A stretch of 64,000 bases of DNA from Alentia gelatinosa (Eukaryota > Annelida > Polychaeta > Phyllodocida > Polynoidae), in assembly GCA_950022655.1 (NCBI GenBank), contig OX465582.1, forward strand, positions 88,289,801 through 88,353,800, written 5' to 3'. Position numbers and translations under genes: made by a program. How positions within the stretch are numbered: position 1 is the first letter of the stretch; every line of letters starts with the position of its first letter. Under the pieces are notes generated by a model. The model searched no databases. It saw nothing but the letters and a program-made list of their open reading frames with translations, and had not been told where the DNA came from. This document shows positions 23,401 to 29,402 of the stretch, one piece after another.

Positions 23401-26400
23401 TTACCCCCACCACCCGCCCTCAGTGTATGTACTTTATGGATGGCCCCTTATGGCATTTCGCACTCAATTTCCTTGTTCTTATCACCTATTTTCCGTATTT
23501 TAAATGAAGAAATTGATTTTTAAATATTCATATTTTAGGGCTTTACGGGAGAATGAGACGCGAAAATGAGACTACAGAGGAGTACAAGAAAGCGATAAGG
23601 TAATTGAAATACTGTACCAATTATCAGAAAATTGAAGATTCTTATGAAGGCTTGTTTCGTTATATTACATTTGTAATGGAAACCGATACTTTGAATCAGA
23701 GGGTAAGTATTTCTCATTCAAAAATGGATCTTGATTAATGCCATTCTGTAGAATACCATATTGGATGAGTGCGCTGTAACAGGCTTTTAAGTAGCATACA
23801 GGCCCATGTGAAACTAAAAAGATTAATATTGAGTGATAGTATTGTCAAATAATTTGTCTTATTTTGTCTTTTTCTGCTCAATTTTGAGCCATTTTAGTGT
23901 CGTCAACAATATCCTGTTAATCACACATCTTGTGAGAAAACAGTCCGTAGGGATGGCCATTCTCTGTCTATAGACTCAAAATTATGGACCTCATACGGCC
24001 ATCCCTACGGGCTCAGTAACCCTGTTTTCTCATAGTTCACCTTTTTGTCACCAGGGGGAATCTAGAGGTGGGACTGGAGGAGTTGCTGATGGCTGCGGCC
24101 GACACTCTCCTGTCCTTACGAGTCGTCGACTGTGGACCTATCCTCACTGACCGGTCAGTAAACCCCTTTATTATATACCCATGGCGGCTAGTGTAACTCT
24201 CTTACTCTAGTTACTGTTGTTCTCACCAGCTGTCTCTTACTCTAGTTACTGATGTTCACACCATGTGTTTCTTACTCTAGTTATTGATCTTTACACCAGG
24301 TGTCTCTTACTCCAGTTACCGATGTTCACACCAGGTGTCTCTTACTCTAGTTACTGATGTTCACACCAGGTGTCTCTTACTCTAGTTACTGATGCTCTCA
24401 CCAGGTGTCTCTTACTCTAGTTACTGTTGTTCTCACCACGTGTCTCTTACTCTAGTTAATGATGTTCTCACCAGGTGTCTCTTCCTCTAGTTACTGATGT
24501 TCATACCAGGTGTCTCTTACCCTAGTTACTGATGTTCTCACCAGGTGTCTCTGGCTGGCGAGCTGCTCGTCGCGACTCCTGCAGCGCGTGGCCTACGTGA
24601 GTGACTCGGACCCAGTCGGATCAGAAGTCATCTGGGCCCTCGGAGCAGGATGTCGTCAAATACAGACTCTCATCATCCCGCCCAAGTACCCGAAGTGAGT
24701 GAAGCATTCAGGGAACTCCCTGAAATCTGATATGATACAATATAAATGTCTCCCTGGTTAAACCAGGTAATGATATAGTCATAGTACAATGAAGAGTAGT
24801 ATTAGAGTAACACTCAAGTGTGGGCTGGACAATACAGAACCAGTACAGGACAATAATGTATACAGAAATAAGAAAGAACAGTTGGACAGACAAACAGTAC
24901 AGTATATTTCCAATGTATGTTGGACCCCGACAAGAAATTTTACAAATAATTCCCGATCAACTCCGATAGAATTTTTATCGGGAACTCCAATCAGGGCTCC
25001 CAAAAACATGTGCCAAGCCTTTGATGTTCCTGATTTGTTTCCGATATGTGCCAGTGCACCAAAGCATGACCTTCACCCTCATTTGCATATACTTGAATTT
25101 GTGTCAGAAATGAATCTGAAATGGGATCTTAATGCACATGACAATCGTAATGCCTCCATTCCAATCTGACACTTCCGGATTGAATTCCAATAGTAGAAAA
25201 TATGAAACATGTCGAATCCAAACATAAGGGCTATGATAAGAATTTCCAATCGGGGTCCAGTCGTAGTTCAATTGGGATCCATGTCGTAAGCTGCCGCCCA
25301 CCGCTACGATAGGAAAACATTCCTGACAATAATTTTTCAATTCCAGTTTGAAACTCTATTGGGAACTCTATCGGGAACCTTATCAGGAACTGGTGGGTTC
25401 CTGCTTTTATTTTTGACATGAATTGACACAATGTTTGGCGGTTTTCTCACACAGTGCTCATCCTCACCGCTTCACAGACCGCTGTCTCACCATGACCGCC
25501 TCCTGCTGGCCTCACCTCCTCGTACTCTGTGTCGGAGGTGTCGAGATATCCGCCAAAGGACTCGCAGCTCTGGGTTTGTACTCTTATTGGTTATTATTTA
25601 TAGAGTCCAAGGATGCCAGTTTTCAATGTTTCCAATGAAAATAATGTTTCCTTTTCCCCTTTGTGTTAATAGTGTCATACCAACAGCTAAATAACATAAT
25701 TACGAGGACGCTGCCCTAAAATAATGTTTATTACACACAGACATTATTTACACACTTTAGTTAAAACATTCGAGGAATGTAATGATGTGAATAAAATGTT
25801 TGACATAAACCAAATTTTCTTTAAAAGGAAAATTGATAAGAGTATTGAATACGATAATATACGAGTTGATAAAATACAGTACATGTGTCAACGAGTATCA
25901 CAGTATCTTAATGAGAGTCAGCTGCTAAATAACATAATTTAGACACAACCCATGATCCCTCACTGAACCTCTCCACTGACCAATGTAACAACTTTAGAAT
26001 TCTCTCGATCCTCCACTGCAATACGGATGTAATGCGTAATTATATAGAACGTCCTGACCATGCTGTACAAGCTACAAAACGAGATGATAATTCACGGTTC
26101 GTACGGAACTCGACGTAAACGCCTCGTTCCGTACAAACCGTGAATTATCATCGAGTTTTGTGGCTTGTACAAGCATGGTAGGTCGTTCTATATTTACTAT
26201 ATACCTGAAATAAAACAAAAAATTTTCATTTGGCTTAACAATCAATATTTTAATAAACGAGTATGGGTAGGTAGTCCGTATAATAGTGTACGGACAGGCG
26301 GTCCGTACAGTATATTTACGTCATATGCCGAAACGGTGCGTATTTAGAGTATATACGGCATGGGTATATATAGTAAACCCTGTATTAAAATGAAAAATAT

Positions 26401-29400
26401 TTCAATGTATTTTTCTGAGCCGAATTGGCAACACTGAATTAGCTAGCGATAGTTGTCAGTCAGGTTGATGATATACAGAAACAGACACTCTTCAAATATC
26501 AAAAATATGTCCAGAAATTATTGATCAGATACATCCTGATGCCATAGACAGAGGGATGTATCTGATCAATAATTCTACCAAGTATTTTGACATGCGAAGA
26601 TATTCAGCCTGTTTTGGTATTATCATATACCTAAAAATGGCGAAAGGTGATCTTACACCCCGTAGGTCACAGTGTGACGAACAGGTATAAATACGCCATG
26701 GGTAGGAGCGGGCAGTATACTTAGTTGATACAGCTATAGGTATAATAATAATAATGAGAGAAAACGTGGTTACTGAGCCCAAAGGGATGGCCGTTCAAGG
26801 TTTTTTTTTAACCATAAATACGTCCCGATGCCGCAGGCGGAGAGACGTATCTAGGGCATAAAAAGGCCGAGAATGGCATCCCTTCTGGCTCAGTCACTAC
26901 GTTTTCTTATTATAACATACCTAAATATAAAAAAAACCTCCATTATATGTACATATTAAATGTACCAAGTGACCCAATGGTCACAGTGCACCCGAATATT
27001 CACTACGGGCGCATTTTTTATACTGCACCCCTAGCAGCGGGTAGTATTTCATAAACATTCAGCCATAGGTATGGTATGATAATTAGAAATAAACATGTTA
27101 TGTTATGAGGTAAGTTTTAAGAACTGGGCAAAATAAATTCATGAAGTTACAAAAAGACTTTATAATTTTGTAAATATTAATCAATGCTCTTCCCCTGTTG
27201 GCGCTTGCAGCGAAGACTTGCTCGCGGCTGCAGGTCTTGGAGCTGGACCACGCCTGTGAGGTGTCGGAGGAGGCGGCTGTCGCTGCATGTCGGAACGGTC
27301 TCCGTGGTCTCCACACCCTGCAGTTCTCGTCCACGCCCGTCACGCCACGCGCCCTGCTGCACTTTGTCAGTGAGTCTCATGTTAGCTTCATAACACTGGC
27401 CCTTTATCAATGTGCCTTTTGTATTCTTCATAACCCTGCCTTTATTTATCAATATGCCTGTTGTATTCTTCATAACCCTGGCATTCTTTATCCATATGCC
27501 TGTTGTATTCCTCATAACCCTGGCATTCTTTATCAATATGCCTGTTGTATTCATCATAACCCTGCCTTACTTTATCAATATGCCTGTTATATTCTTCATA
27601 ACCCTGCCTATCTTTATCCATATGCCTGTTGTATTCTCAATAACTGTCCTTCTTTATCAATATGCTTGTTATATTCTTCATAACCCTGCCTTACTCTATC
27701 AATATGCCTGTTATATTCCTCATAACCCTGCCTTTCTTTATCAATATGCCTGTTATATTCTTCATAACCCTGCCTTTCTTTATCAATATGCCTGTTGTAT
27801 TCCTCATAACCCTGCCCTTCTTTATCAATATGCCTGTTGTATTCCTCATAACCCTGCCCTTCTTTATCAATATGCCTGTTGTATTCTTCATAACCCTACC
27901 CTTCTTTATCAATATGCCTGTTATATTCCTCATAACCCTGCCCTTCCTTATCAGAAGAAACCAGTCTGTATTGTATTTATCATCCACCTTCTAGTTCATT
28001 TTAGGTATGCACTATTTTTCCGTATGCGCTGGCTTTTGCAACACGGAACATACGGCATATCCGTATGCTCTGGGTATGGTGATGCACACTGCCCATATGT
28101 TTTCTATGAACACTATGTATTGGATGGATATATCTGTTTGCTCCGGGTATGTAGATACAGGCTGCCCATGTGTTTTCTATGGACACTATGCATCAGATGG
28201 GTGATATACCATATCTGGATGATCTGGGTATGTAGATACAGGCTGCCCATGTGTTTTTTTATGGACACTGTATTAGATGGATAATAAAAATCTGTATGCT
28301 GTATCCTGTATGCTCTGGGTATTTAGGTACAGGCTGCCTGTTCTCTATGGACACCATGTATTAGATGGATAATAAATATCTGTATGCTGTTTGCTCCGGG
28401 TATGTAGATACACGCTGTCCATGTGTTATCTATGGACACTGTATTTATAGGTGGATATATCTATTTGCTCCGGGTATTTAGATACACGCTGCCCATGTGC
28501 TATCTATGGACACAATGTGTTAGGTGGATGATAAAGAATAGACTTCACCATTCTGTGTATGATCCTCCAGAGTGAATCATCAGTATTTATGATTTATTCC
28601 AGTCTGGTCCATGTGGGAGTGAGGTTTATCTCACCCCTGGTATATTTTTTCCCATAGACTTAACATTGGTAACTCATACTCAATGCCCATGGAGTAATAA
28701 GTAAAAAAGTTTCCTCTGTTGTACTTGGTGAACAGAAACCACTCTCTGTTCCAGGTTCCTGTCCAAGCTTACAGACGGTGCGTATTCACGTCAGTATCAG
28801 CGACTACTTCCAAGACACTGAGGACACCGAGAACCAGCGACATTACCGTGACGTCATCTCCAAACTTAAGGTGGGACATTAGATATTACACAATTTATGG
28901 AATTCTTTTAACTCTTTCAGTCCTGAAGATGCCTGGAAGCATTTTACGTGTTATTTCAAATGAGAAATAAGTGCAAATTTCAATTTGGGAAATAGATTTA
29001 TTTTCTTGTATTTTACACCAAATATTGAAAACCAGTATCATTCAAAATGGGGGGAGGGGGGTGTTATCCCAGCAAATAACTTCAGGGACTTTCTTCAAGT
29101 GATGCTGACATCCCTGTTTGTTCCATAAGTTCTGTTAGCTTTTCCTACCTTTTAAATTTCTTTATTGCAAACTCTTACACACAGCATTTTTTCACAGGTA
29201 CAACGTTATTGGTTACATATTTGTACAGGCCCATTACATCGATGTCAAAACTTGTTGATACATGTAGACAGTCTAGTATACTCTACACTGGTATATAATA
29301 GTGATAATAGTTATAATACATCTTTTATTTGTGTTTGATTTCTAGCTCGTCCAGAGTCGTCCGGGCATGAATGACGTCATCCACATCCGGGACACTAGCT

Positions 29401-29402
29401 GA
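5688..29402 (+). CDS. FBXO41: F-box only protein 41 homologue, 18 coding exons
   Basis: Joined exons: 5688-5812, 6717-7020, 7494-7820, 8488-8666, 9544-9739, 12083-12135, 14853-15483, 16594-16706, 17282-17355, 19470-19672, 20824-20878, 23539-23599, 24055-24153, 24545-24694, 25455-25573, 27211-27369, 28755-28870, 29346-29402. They total 3,021 nt with phase kept at every junction. The order of parts matches FBXO41: C2H2 finger (about residues 14-40), basic low-complexity stretch, coiled coil (about 230-360), Pro/Ser linker (about 378-665), F-box (about 678-725), then LRR-like segments to the end. Diagnostic stretches include DPVGSEVIWALGAGC, LQVLELDH and STPVTPRALLHF. By family knowledge the F-box binds SKP1 and the C-terminal half recruits substrate; vertebrate FBXO41 is mainly neuronal. 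The length, about 1,006 residues, is somewhat longer than the roughly 875 of mammals because of the linker. The exon 2/3 junction is the weakest part of the model. Confidence 0.93.
5955..6690 (+). repeat. 67-bp tandem array in FBXO41 intron 1
   Basis: About ten copies of a unit containing ACCATGGATAATAAACAATG, GGTTTACTGAG and CCCATACATTCTCAAT fill almost the whole intron. Single copies of the same sequence form the end of foldback elements at 57000-57062, 56340-56420 and 63545-63620, so the array is an amplified transposon terminus. The array ends about 30 nt before the exon 2 acceptor. Confidence 0.9.
6717..7020 (+). CDS. FBXO41: FBXO41 coding exon 2 (basic, low complexity)
   Basis: The acceptor TTGCTTTGCAG ends at 6716 and completes a Ser codon split from exon 1. 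The sequence encodes an Arg/Ser-rich start, a helical piece (RQRNLLEDQLKQARIQE) and a Gly/His/Arg-rich end. The frame stops at 7078, so a donor must come earlier. GAG|GTACCG after 7020 is the best one that keeps phase with exon 3; GAG|GTGTCT near 6768 is an alternative. The 3' end is therefore uncertain. Confidence 0.65.
7095..7509. mobile_element. TTAA-type miniature element fragment next to exon 3
   Basis: Shares the internal text of the 35581 copy (TTTGATCTAGAGATAAATAT, AAATCATAGGTCATC) and ends with ATCACTAGGTGGCACC then GTAGGATATGCCTTTAA. The last bases overlap the proposed start of FBXO41 exon 3. Confidence 0.7.
7494..7820 (+). CDS. FBXO41: FBXO41 coding exon 3 (start of coiled coil)
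   Basis: The 3' end is clear: GELIKELRRELK followed by the donor AAG|GTGGGT after 7820. The frame is open upstream to 7494. The acceptor GTATTGTAG at 7493 matches the phase of exon 2 but lies in the terminal repeat of a TTAA-flanked miniature element; CACACAG at 7521 is another acceptor but has the wrong phase for the chosen exon 2 donor. The exon is unusually rich in TGACGTCA-like words, which encode Val-Thr and Thr-Ser pairs. Confidence 0.7.
7925..8435 (+). mobile_element. LINE 3' end (ORF2 C-terminus plus tail)
   Basis: An open frame to a stop near 8304 carries the zinc-knuckle pattern CNQACNVPITVQHILLNC (C-x3-C-x7-H-x4-C) typical of the C-terminal end of ORF2 in Jockey/I-like non-LTR retrotransposons. 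After the stop comes a short 3' UTR ending GGGACGTTAAACC and an AAAC tail. The 5' part is absent, as expected for 5'-truncated insertion. It lies in FBXO41 intron 3. Confidence 0.7.
8488..8666 (+). CDS. FBXO41: FBXO41 coding exon 4 (coiled coil)
   Basis: Phase 0 start after GATTAAG (a weak acceptor with a poor pyrimidine tract), ending GAGAG|GTGAGT. It encodes a charged heptad-like helix with KDERLDVARKQLSTLHGDRQ, then SIAQLKARLEEQDHRVQDKE. It follows directly after a LINE 3' fragment in intron 3. Confidence 0.88.
8885..9530. repeat. miniature-element remnants in intron 4
   Basis: 8887-8912 matches the end of a pogo-like element (ACAGTAAAACCCTGCGTAAG). From about 9055 to 9480 there are hairpin and body pieces of the TCTCACCCC family (GAACGAGGCGATAGC, AGCTCTGACCCTAAACT, TATCTCACCC). 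No coding sequence seen. Confidence 0.6.
9544..9739 (+). CDS. FBXO41: FBXO41 coding exon 5 (coiled coil end)
   Basis: The acceptor ATGACAG ends at 9543, the first base completes an Arg codon from exon 4, and the donor is AAT|GTAAGT after 9739. The stretch EERVARQHLETYIRDL then TSRAEQDE aligns with the conserved end of the vertebrate FBXO41 coiled coil (an FIEELLERADRAE-type segment). Confidence 0.92.
10471..10638. mobile_element. 168-bp inverted-repeat element (GGGGCCATCCATAAAGTAC)
   Basis: Termini GGGGCCATCCATAAAGTAC and TACTTTATGGACGGCCCC are near-perfect inverted repeats. Inside are paired AATTTTCGGAAATTTTGC blocks around a GTTCTATTGCGTACG centre. Related copies or pieces are at 1-420, 23385-23450 and 54441-54617. 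Confidence 0.8.
11322..11412. repeat. (AT)n microsatellite, intron 5
   Basis: About 90 bp of uninterrupted AT dinucleotides. Confidence 0.98.
12083..12135 (+). CDS. FBXO41: FBXO41 coding exon 6 (53-nt microexon)
   Basis: The acceptor is TTCTTGTATTATAG and the donor CCCG|GTAGGT. The 53 nt fit in phase between exons 5 and 7 and encode a Ser/Thr/Pro-rich piece (LSSPHTTQTPRVPSTHA). Support is from splice sites and phase, not similarity; skipping it would shift the frame. Confidence 0.75.
12195..12554. mobile_element. hAT-like miniature element copy 1
   Basis: Begins CAGAGATGTCAGTT and ends AACTGACATCCCTG, a CAGGG/CCCTG-type terminus as in hAT elements. Flanks ACCTTAC and GCCTTAC differ by one base and look like a target duplication. 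Internal landmarks: CCGTGGAAATCCACTTTT and CCATGCCATGGCC. Non-coding; intron 6. Confidence 0.75.
13676..13938. mobile_element. hAT-like miniature element copy 2
   Basis: Same internal sequence as 12195-12554 (TTTCCGTGGAAATCC, CCCATGCCATGGCCG, AAAATCTACATGAAAA) with shortened, diverged ends. Confidence 0.7.
14486..14800. mobile_element. TCTCACCCC-family foldback element, intron 6
   Basis: A body from TTTATCTCACTCCTGATA to GAGGGGTGAGATAAAT is followed by a hairpin whose arms are GTCAGAGCTTGATCCCAAC and its complement GATACTAGCTCTGAC around a TTCGCCTTGTGAA loop region. The same hairpin-plus-body arrangement recurs across the window. Confidence 0.7.
14853..15483 (+). CDS. FBXO41: FBXO41 coding exon 7 (Pro/Ser linker)
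   Basis: This is the largest exon, 631 nt, from CCCTTTCTATAG to CCT|GTGAGT. It encodes a presumably disordered linker. Near residues 415-460 a motif of the type SVSGSTPHYAPPTL occurs three times, with a 42-nt repeat underneath. The end is acidic (EQEGAESELSDSQGSVTE), like the acidic segment before the F-box in vertebrates. The opposite strand also stays open, which is a by-product of base composition. Confidence 0.92.
15588..16243. mobile_element. hAT-like miniature element copy 3, interrupted
   Basis: Begins CAGAGATGTCAGT and ends AACTGACATCCCTG, with the six-base flank ATTTCT on both sides. The middle is split by the foldback element at 15713-16068, giving a relative age: the hAT-like copy was there first. 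Confidence 0.75.
15713..16068 (+). mobile_element. composite foldback element (TATTATTATATACCT family)
   Basis: A body of about 190 bp (15713-15904) runs from ATATTATTACATACCTATGG to TTTAGGTATGTAATAATA. The right terminus is shared with a hairpin (15892-16068) whose arms are GAAAACGTAGTGACTGAG and CTCAGTAACCACGTTTTC around a CTGCCTGCAGCG loop. A closely similar copy lies in reverse at 26725-27080. Confidence 0.75.
16594..16706 (+). CDS. FBXO41: FBXO41 coding exon 8
   Basis: The acceptor is TCCTCCCAG and phase is 0. Two donors 12 nt apart, CACAG|GTACGT after 16706 and ACTAG|GTAAAA after 16718, both leave the same phase, so the exon may have a 4-codon length variant. It encodes SLQTDPKADSARSQQQKSRR and more basic linker, resembling the basic region before the vertebrate F-box. 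Confidence 0.85.
16785..17088 (+). mobile_element. composite foldback element (TTATTATCCACCT family), intron 8
   Basis: A hairpin (about 16795-16900) has arms around GCTCGTATGCTCTGAGGAG and CGGAGGAGCATAC with AATATCC/GGATATT inside. It is followed by a body from ATATTATCCACCTATTCC to TTAGGTGGATAATAAA. Body copies occur at 27972, 54195 (reversed), 55838 and 58905. Confidence 0.75.
17282..17355 (+). CDS. FBXO41: FBXO41 coding exon 9
   Basis: Acceptor TCTACCCTTTAG, donor GCCAG|GTAAGC, 74 nt. The first base completes an Arg codon and one base is left for exon 10. It encodes RIASWGPDTNEDAGKQ and a short Pro-containing end. Support is from phase and splice sites. Confidence 0.8.
17396..18588 (+). 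mobile_element. large composite foldback element, intron 9
   Basis: A near-perfect palindrome of about 175 bp (17396-17573; arms with AATTTGTTCCGAAC and GTTCGGAACAAATT) abuts a body of about 1 kb bounded by TATTATTATATACCT and AGGTATATAATAATA. The body has no protein-coding frame of note but is richer in CG than its surroundings. It is the largest member of the family here. Confidence 0.65.
18591..18912 (+). mobile_element. tRNA-derived SINE, full length
   Basis: The head (18591-18663) has a pol III A box (TAGCTCAGTGG), an anticodon-like CTTGTAA loop (TGT, threonine-like) and a B box (GAGTTCGAGCC). The acceptor stem does not pair, so this is not a functional tRNA. The body follows (CAGCAGTGGTAGATTTACTG), and the 3' end CTGGACATTGAATCAAACC with a CAAC-rich tail resembles LINE tails in the window. 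Intron 9. Confidence 0.85.
19135..19415. mobile_element. TTATCCTACCCC-family foldback element, intron 9
   Basis: Body from TTTATCCTACCCCTAATT to CGGGGTAGGATAAAAT, followed by hairpin material (CTCACGAGTCGAACTC). It lies about 60 nt upstream of the F-box exon. Confidence 0.6.
19470..19672 (+). CDS. FBXO41: FBXO41 coding exon 10 (F-box)
   Basis: Acceptor CATACTGCAG, donor CCAAG|GTGAGT. It encodes the F-box: RRRDALTCVFRYLDTPALC followed by VSLVCREWRDVSRQPALWRK. The Leu/Cys/Trp pattern and CREW-RDV match F-box helices that contact SKP1. Vertebrate FBXO41 has IFTYLDTRTLL and VCRDWR at the same places. Confidence 0.95.
19895..20125 (+). mobile_element. CR1/L2-like LINE C-terminal fragment
   Basis: The frame reads PPTLWNDLPVEVQKCTSTYL, FKKHIRAKCRLW, then a stop near 20119. 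The LWN-LP...FKK pattern is the usual C-terminus of CR1/L2/Jockey-type reverse transcriptase ORFs. An upstream in-frame stop marks it as a dead relic. Intron 10. Confidence 0.6.
20824..20878 (+). CDS. FBXO41: FBXO41 coding exon 11
   Basis: Acceptor TTCTTCATTCCAG, donor GAAG|GTGAGT, 55 nt. It encodes FLRTISRWCTELQSISLE, matching the vertebrate FLAMLAQWCTQAHSLTLQ segment right after the F-box. Confidence 0.93.
21107..22740. mobile_element. 1.15-kb element, copy A (interrupted)
   Basis: Bounded by AGCAGGTGGAC near 21111 and GTCCACCTGCT near 22719. It matches, in reverse complement, 31585-32738 along its whole length once the pogo-like insertion at 21392-21866 is removed. No open frame of note. 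It sits inside a TTAA-type element. Confidence 0.75.
21392..21866. mobile_element. pogo/Tigger-like miniature element
   Basis: Begins CAGTAAAACCCCGCGTAAG and ends GCGGGGTTCTACTG with TA on both sides, as in Tc1/mariner-pogo elements. The terminal motif (GTCCGCTTACGCGGGG) is repeated several times inside. The empty site is preserved at the matching place in 31585-32738. Confidence 0.85.
23101..23260. mobile_element. pogo/Tigger-like miniature element, short form
   Basis: 160 bp from CAGTAGAACCCGTGTAAGC to GGTGTCCGTTCTACTG with TA flanks; same termini as 21392-21866 with a shorter interior. Intron 11. Confidence 0.85.
23539..23599 (+). CDS. FBXO41: FBXO41 coding exon 12
   Basis: Acceptor ATATTTTAG, donor ATAAG|GTAATT, 61 nt. 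It encodes a charged loop with RRENETTEEYKKAIR, like the vertebrate KKESKEEYARSTR segment. Confidence 0.9.
23928..24036. repeat. palindrome, intron 12
   Basis: Arms TGAGAAAACAGT...AGGGATGGCC and GGCCATCCCT...CTGTTTTCTCA. Sequence matches the hairpin of the TATTATTATATACCT family. It ends 18 nt before the exon 13 acceptor. Confidence 0.8.
24055..24153 (+). CDS. FBXO41: FBXO41 coding exon 13 (LRR-like)
   Basis: Acceptor TTTGTCACCAG, donor ACCG|GTCAGT, 99 nt. It encodes NLEVGLEELLMAAADTLLSL and then a Cys-containing repeat ending PILTDR. The vertebrate protein has CLEAGLESLLKAAGGNLL and PNILTDRSLWLASC. Confidence 0.95.
24195..24545 (+). repeat. 34-bp minisatellite ending at exon 14 acceptor
   Basis: About ten units of the type TCTCTTACTCTAGTTACTGA plus TGTTCACACCAGGTG. 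Each contains a pyrimidine tract and CACCAG|GTG, so each looks like a 3' splice site; the last one is the real acceptor. Confidence 0.9.
24545..24694 (+). CDS. FBXO41: FBXO41 coding exon 14 (most conserved block)
   Basis: 150 nt, acceptor TCTCACCAG, donor CGAA|GTGAGT. It encodes CLWLASCSSRLLQ and DPVGSEVIWALGAGCRQI, nearly the same as the vertebrate DPVGHEVIWALGAGCREI. The acceptor lies at the edge of a 34-bp tandem array, each unit of which carries a similar CACCAGGTGTCT word. Confidence 0.97.
25455..25573 (+). CDS. FBXO41: FBXO41 coding exon 15 (LRR-like)
   Basis: Acceptor TTTTCTCACACAG, donor CTGG|GTTTGT. It encodes RFTDRCLTMTASCWPHLL and VGGVEISAKGLAAL; the vertebrate protein has RFSNRCLQMIGRCWPHLR. 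The donor GTTTGT is weaker than the others. Confidence 0.95.
25610..26470. repeat. miniature element interrupted by composite foldback element
   Basis: 25610-26038 and 26374-26410 together match the uninterrupted copy at about 50165-50430 (CCAGTTTTCAAT, CACTGAACCTCTCCACTGAC, TGTAATGCGTAA, ACCCTGTATT). The break holds the element at 26039-26373. Confidence 0.75.
26039..26373 (+). mobile_element. composite foldback element, TTTACTATATACC family, copy 1
   Basis: A hairpin with arms ATGCTGTACAAGC, GATAATTCACGGTT and their complements is joined to a body from TTTACTATATACC to GGGTATATATAG. TA lies on both sides, and the uninterrupted paralogue at 50385 (GCGTAAACCCTG) shows the pre-insertion state. 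Copy 2 is at 58480-58818. Confidence 0.85.
26461..26740 (+). mobile_element. composite foldback element, intron 15
   Basis: Hairpin 26468-26634 (arms ATTATTGATCAGATACATC and complement) plus a short body from TATTATCATATACCT to AGGTATAATAATAAT. It shares its right terminus with the next element. Confidence 0.75.
26725..27080 (-). mobile_element. composite foldback element, reverse copy of 15713-16068
   Basis: In reverse complement it follows the 15713-16068 copy from ACCATACCTATGGCTGAA through ACTACCCGCTGCTAGGGGTG and the hairpin to ATTATTATACCTATAG. It lies about 130 nt before the exon 16 acceptor. Confidence 0.85.
27211..27369 (+). CDS. FBXO41: FBXO41 coding exon 16 (LRR-like)
   Basis: Acceptor GGCGCTTGCAG, donor GTCA|GTGAGT. 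It encodes CSRLQVLELDHACEVSEEAA and STPVTPRALLHF, matching the vertebrate LQVLELDHVSEI and TPVTPKALLHF blocks. A 42-bp tandem array starts within about 15 nt of the donor. Confidence 0.97.
27380..27955 (+). repeat. 42-bp minisatellite, intron 16
   Basis: About 13 units of CATAACCCTGCC...TTTATCAATATGCCTGTT...GTATTC. As 42 is a multiple of three, long frames stay open on both strands and read as a 14-residue repeat; none has other signs of coding. Confidence 0.95.
27972..28535 (+). repeat. TTATTATCCACCT-family body with internal tandem expansion
   Basis: Starts TTTATCATCCACCTTCTAG and ends TTAGGTGGATGATAAAG, but the inner segment (GTAGATACAGGCTGCCCATG, TTCTATGGACAC, GATGGATAATAAA) is repeated about six times with a period near 65 bp. 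Single-unit relatives are at 16919 and 55838. Confidence 0.8.
28755..28870 (+). CDS. FBXO41: FBXO41 coding exon 17
   Basis: Acceptor CTCTCTGTTCCAG, donor TTAAG|GTGGGA. It encodes CPSLQTVRIHVSISDYFQD and RHYRDVISKLK, aligning with the vertebrate CRNLKSIVVQIGIADYFKE and DMVTKLQ. Confidence 0.95.
29346..29402 (+). CDS. FBXO41: FBXO41 terminal coding exon 18
   Basis: Acceptor TTTGATTTCTAG; encodes LVQSRPGMNDVIHIRDTS, then TGA at 29400-29402. The vertebrate protein ends similarly (RRPGFSKILHIKVEGGC-type). No AATAAA lies close downstream; the first I noticed is at 30407-30412, so the 3' UTR length is unknown. Confidence 0.93.
   Translation, partial: LVQSRPGMNDVIHIRDTS

Noticed and set aside
25724..25942. 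72-codon AT-rich frame (MFITHRHYLHTL start)
   Set aside because: It lies within a miniature element copy that is non-coding in its paralogue at 50165, and composition alone explains it.
27662..27955. CRISPR-like array
   Set aside because: Units are contiguous with no spacers and the DNA is animal; it is an ordinary minisatellite.
27412..28284. 290-codon hydrophobic open frame (and minus-strand partners)
   Set aside because: It lies over a 42-bp minisatellite and a foldback-element body in an FBXO41 intron. Both strands are open because the period is a multiple of three.
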